Translations under genes and position numbers: made by a program
NCBI RefSeq assembly: GCF_026151205.1
Contig: NC_087073.1
Span: 12,433,578-12,497,577, forward strand
Origin: Bolinopsis microptera
Lineage: Eukaryota; Ctenophora; Tentaculata; Lobata; Bolinopsidae
Length of the DNA: 64,000 nucleotides
Reading direction: 5' to 3'
Part shown: positions 60,690 to 64,000 of the stretch, one piece after another
How the letters are laid out: the number at the start of each line of letters is the position of its first letter
How positions within the stretch are numbered: position 1 is the stretch's first letter
Notes under the pieces: generated by a model
Told to the model about the DNA's origin: nothing
The model's database searches: none
Seen by the model: the letters and a program-made list of their open reading frames with translations, nothing else

Positions 60690-63638
60690 TTGCTGACGCC
60701 AGTGTTTTTAATCACCGCTATGGGTCCTACAGACAACGATGTTAATGAGTTGGTTATTTTGCATAGTAAATACGAGAATAGAATGTCTCAATTCGACCTC
60801 CTACAACTGGTCACCAACAATCGAGATCTCTGCGCCACCAAGATAGTATCAAGTGTTAACCCAAAGATAGGGAAAAACTACTTGTACCAAGACCTTGAAT
60901 TAAGGAAAGACTTGATATTATTCAGTGCTAGACAGCAGTTACTGGATTTATCTTTAGTAGAAGCACAAAGAGACATCAAGAAACTCGAAGAAGACATAAG
61001 TCGATCAGAGCATTCTTTTTTAGTAGCGAACCCGGATATGGGTAGAAGGAGTTTAAGTGACGCGATCAACAAGAGGATAAATCCAGTCATAAGGAGTATA
61101 AACAAGAAAATGAAGAAAAAGATCGCTTTCTTCAAAGTACAGCCAGTGCAAGCACCTCAACTGAAACTAAGAAGTAAACGGAAGAAAAGTAAGAGATCTC
61201 CTGAACAACGGAAGTCCATGTTTCGCCGATACAAGGGAAATCGTAAAAAGCGCAAGGCCGAATTTTTCGCTCGAAAAGTAGCTGAAATAGTGGAGAAAAA
61301 ACTTGTCATAAATCTTTCATCTGTTCAGGTACCTGAACAATGTTACTTGTACCTGGCTAAAGGGCTCAACTTTATTGAATCTAACAAAGCGGACAGAGAA
61401 GACTTACTTTTTGATTGCCAAAACTTTATCAGGAAGCTTGAGTGGAAGGCTTACTTCAAACAGAGACCCTGGATTGATTCAGACTCCAGAGAAGAAGACA
61501 TCCACGGACACATGCGTGTGTCAGGTACCTCCCACCCGGACTACAGCCATCCCCTACTGGATCAGTTGAAAACTAGATTACTAGGATGGGTCGCGAACAC
61601 ACAGCTATCCACACCTGAAAGTAATCTAGGAAAACACGAAATCCGAGGAAGGAAACTTCTGCTTCAACTCATAAAAGAAGAAAGAGTGTTTGTAACAAAA
61701 GCCGATAAAGGGGGAGCCACACTGATCCTGGACTATGACGTCGTCGTGAACACGATAAAAGAGGAGATATCAGATACTAGGAAGTATACGAAATTAGATT
61801 CTACTATTGAAGACTACATGGAGAACACCAGAACGGAGATAGTTAAGGAGGTCCTGGCCCAAGAACACATTGGGCACATAACATCTAAGGACAAGACTAT
61901 AATAACAGGTCTCAACACGGATAATAACATGAAACACAGCCCGGATTACAGACCAGTACCACCAAAAATCTGGCCCTTGTTCAAAGTACACAAGCTATCA
62001 GAAGAACAAATCAGGAACAAGGTTGTACCACCACAAAGATTCATCAATGCAGCAAAGCATGGCCCCCTCTATAGACTAGGGCAATGGTCAAGCCCACACC
62101 TAACAAAAATCAGCCAGGACTACTGTGGAGATGAATTCTTGCTTGACACTCCCCATCTTATGAGGAAAATCGAGCAACACAACTCATCCCCACCAAGAGG
62201 AAACACCCTACTAGCCACCCTGGACGTGGAAGCCCTGTACCCCTCCATTAACCCACGTTTAGCACTAGAGGCCATGGCGGACGCTTTTGAATCGGATCGA
62301 ACCACATCTGAAAGGACTAAGGACGCTTTGCTGAATTTCACCAAACTCTCCTTTAACCACTCTTGTGTTACGTTCCGAGACAATTGTTATAAGTCGGAGA
62401 AAGGGATCCCAACAGGGGGATGCGATTCAAGGCAGATCGCTGATCTATTTCTGCACTGGCTTATGCATAAAAAACTTAGGAATGATCTCCCTTGGGATAG
62501 TCTCATTGAACTGTTTTTACGCTACATCGATGACTGCTTCATAATCTGGAAGGGTACGGCAAGGCAGTTTGATTCTTTTGTACAGAAACTGAACCAACTG
62601 GCAGCGGAATACGGGATAAGGTTTGGCAGCTGGGAATTGGGGAAGGAGGTGAATTTCCTGGACATAACCTTGTATTTGGACACAACCAACAAGATCCAAT
62701 ATAAGCTCTACACCAAACCGACAGATGCCAGGAATTTTCTCCGTACTGACAGTTTCCACCCAAATCACGTGTTTAACTCCGTAGCCTTCTCCCAAATGCT
62801 TCGGATTGCTAACAGGAACTCAAGAGAGGACACACGGCAGGCGGACCTACAGCAATTGAAATCGGATTTGCGTCGTAGTGGACACGACTCAGCGAAACTG
62901 AACGCCTTAGAGCCAAAAGTGTTGGAGAAGCTATTCAATCCTCCACCCAACTCAGAAGGAAGTGTTCATGTTCCCCAAAAAACTTCCATGGTGTTTTCAG
63001 TCCAACACCTCTCGGAGATGCCCCAGCTTAAATCAGTCTTAAAGGAGTTGGAACCGGACATTGAAGCACTATTAGGCCCAACACAAATCACGGTGGCATC
63101 GAAGAAAGGCTGCTCGATTGGTAACAGAGTACTGAGAAACAGTGCTATCTGCAGAACACCGGCAGAAAATAATTCAGAGTGGACTCAGAAATGCAATGCA
63201 CCAAGATGCCGAACATGCAGGCATATGTGTAGGGCAGGGGAAGAATTTGTAGTTAATGGACAGAAGATAGTAGTTCCTATCAGATATAATTGTAAATCTA
63301 AAAATGTTATTTATGTGGCCCAATGTAAGCTTTGTAATCTTATAAAGGAAGAAGGTTATGAGATAGTTGTAGAAGACACTTATTTCGGGCAAACAATGCA
63401 AAACTTTCATAAACGTGTCAATGGACACAGAGCCTGTTTTAAAGTAGAGGATCGTAATAAATCAGCCCTTTCGATTCATGCCTATGAACATCACAGAGAC
63501 ATTTTTACTATTGACAACTATAAATTTGCCATTTTGAAAGAATGTAACCCCAGGGGATTAAATAGGGAGGAATTTAGGTATATTGAGAAGTATAGAACTA
63601 ATTGCTTGGGTTTAAATAGATGCAAAGTTGAAAGATAA
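60690..63638 (+). CDS. Penelope-like polyprotein: reverse transcriptase + GIY-YIG
   Basis: The frame is 982 codons from ATG 60690; an in-frame ATG at 60720 is an alternative start. The N-terminal third is basic and helical, with a Lys/Arg-rich stretch near residues 150-195. The reverse transcriptase follows: TKADKGGATLILDYD, motif A LDVEALYPSI with Asp512, motif B GIPTGGCDSRQIADLF, the catalytic YIDD (612-615) and VNFLDITLYL. A Cys cluster (CNAPRCRTCRHMC) precedes the GIY-YIG nuclease. That domain has VIYVAQC from about 873, YFGQT from 898, Arg909 and NGHR 911-914, and a C-terminal Glu-rich EEFRYIEKY. All catalytic residues are present, so the protein looks competent for cDNA synthesis and target nicking. 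Gene content and domain order match GIY-YIG-bearing Penelope-like elements. Confidence 0.97.
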   Translation: MLTPVFLITAMGPTDNDVNELVILHSKYENRMSQFDLLQLVTNNRDLCATKIVSSVNPKIGKNYLYQDLELRKDLILFSARQQLLDLSLVEAQRDIKKLEEDISRSEHSFLVANPDMGRRSLSDAINKRINPVIRSINKKMKKKIAFFKVQPVQAPQLKLRSKRKKSKRSPEQRKSMFRRYKGNRKKRKAEFFARKVAEIVEKKLVINLSSVQVPEQCYLYLAKGLNFIESNKADREDLLFDCQNFIRKLEWKAYFKQRPWIDSDSREEDIHGHMRVSGTSHPDYSHPLLDQLKTRLLGWVANTQLSTPESNLGKHEIRGRKLLLQLIKEERVFVTKADKGGATLILDYDVVVNTIKEEISDTRKYTKLDSTIEDYMENTRTEIVKEVLAQEHIGHITSKDKTIITGLNTDNNMKHSPDYRPVPPKIWPLFKVHKLSEEQIRNKVVPPQRFINAAKHGPLYRLGQWSSPHLTKISQDYCGDEFLLDTPHLMRKIEQHNSSPPRGNTLLATLDVEALYPSINPRLALEAMADAFESDRTTSERTKDALLNFTKLSFNHSCVTFRDNCYKSEKGIPTGGCDSRQIADLFLHWLMHKKLRNDLPWDSLIELFLRYIDDCFIIWKGTARQFDSFVQKLNQLAAEYGIRFGSWELGKEVNFLDITLYLDTTNKIQYKLYTKPTDARNFLRTDSFHPNHVFNSVAFSQMLRIANRNSREDTRQADLQQLKSDLRRSGHDSAKLNALEPKVLEKLFNPPPNSEGSVHVPQKTSMVFSVQHLSEMPQLKSVLKELEPDIEALLGPTQITVASKKGCSIGNRVLRNSAICRTPAENNSEWTQKCNAPRCRTCRHMCRAGEEFVVNGQKIVVPIRYNCKSKNVIYVAQCKLCNLIKEEGYEIVVEDTYFGQTMQNFHKRVNGHRACFKVEDRNKSALSIHAYEHHRDIFTIDNYKFAILKECNPRGLNREEFRYIEKYRTNCLGLNRCKVER

Positions 63639-63780
63639 GGTTCTTAGTTTTGATTTCTTCTTTTTTGAAGCTTCATTTTTGAAGCTATATTTTTGTGTAG
63701 TTCATCTCCATTTACCTTGTGTATTTTATTTAGGTTATTTGATTCTCGATTGTTTGAGGCATTTTAGATCTTCGTATATA

Positions 63781-63892
63781 TAGTACTAATAAATCTAACC
63801 AACTTAATCCCTTTGTAGCTAATGATGTAATTTAACGAAGTATACACTACATTTGCGTGTTTCACTGTCTAGCCCACCAACCATAAGATTTG
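63781..63892 (+). repeat. Penelope pseudo-LTR, right copy
   Basis: Identical to 60464-60575. It follows a 142-bp AT-rich 3' untranslated stretch after the ORF stop. Confidence 0.95.
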
Positions 63893-64000
63893 TCGGTTTT
63901 TACCAACTAAAGCTTCTCTGGCTAGAAATTTTATTTATCTAAATTTACTTATACCTTTCCCCTACTAAGGGACTTCCGAGCAAGGTCAAAGCCTGGGAGA

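Larger units (their letters stand above)
60445..63892 (+). mobile_element. Penelope-like retroelement, apparently intact
   Basis: The element carries a 982-codon ORF (60690-63638) with reverse transcriptase and GIY-YIG endonuclease. Identical 112-bp direct repeats flank it (60464-60575 and 63781-63892). The 13-bp word tttgtcggttttt occurs just before the left end (60432-60444) and again across the right end (63889-63901), a candidate target duplication. Penelope-like elements typically show such repeat ends and insert by target-primed reverse transcription. The identical repeats and open frame suggest recent insertion. A 21-bp hairpin spans the left repeat and leader. Confidence 0.93.

Overview
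This window is nuclear DNA from an animal, and it looks like an invertebrate. The genes are split by spliceosomal GT-AG introns and have animal family signatures: ZMAT5, C19orf12, a CYP46-like P450, a class A GPCR, and a single-pass receptor with PAN-, ricin- and sushi-like parts. The sequence is AT-rich and holds many short inverted-repeat elements, satellites and a Penelope-like retroelement. A cnidarian or another early-branching marine invertebrate would fit, but nothing here fixes the phylum. I assembled exons by hand; the splice phases close exactly for every multi-exon gene reported.

Layout. 1-3.5 kb: repeat-rich, with nested inverted repeats, interstitial telomere-like tracts, a duplicated segment and a decayed retrotransposon. 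3.8-26.3 kb: a compact block on the + strand made of ZMAT5, two tandem C19orf12 paralogues, GSTZ1 (maleylacetoacetate isomerase) and FAH (fumarylacetoacetase). Three hosts in this block carry another gene in an intron: a HAX1-like ORF in ZMAT5 intron 1 (+), a complete 10-exon P450 in the C19orf12 paralogue 2 intron (-), and a class A GPCR with an in-frame stop in FAH intron 3 (-). 27.6-28.6 kb: a secreted Cu/Zn superoxide dismutase with a hydrophobic, GPI-signal-like tail (-). 28.6-56.8 kb: about 28 kb with no supported host gene, holding five tandem arrays, dispersed repeats and a LINE fragment. 56.8-58.9 kb: a 594-residue type I membrane protein (+). 60.4-63.9 kb: an intact Penelope-like element with identical 112-bp terminal repeats and a 982-codon ORF.

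How the genes relate. GSTZ1 and FAH catalyse the last two steps of tyrosine/phenylalanine breakdown (maleylacetoacetate to fumarylacetoacetate to fumarate plus acetoacetate). They lie head to tail with 447 bp between stop and start, a pathway-linked pair. The other neighbours (minor-spliceosome protein, C19orf12 membrane proteins, P450, SOD) have no obvious shared pathway. The element at the right end looks young: its ORF is open, its repeats are identical, it has a candidate 13-bp target duplication, and a 21-bp RNA hairpin spans the junction of the left repeat and the 5' leader.
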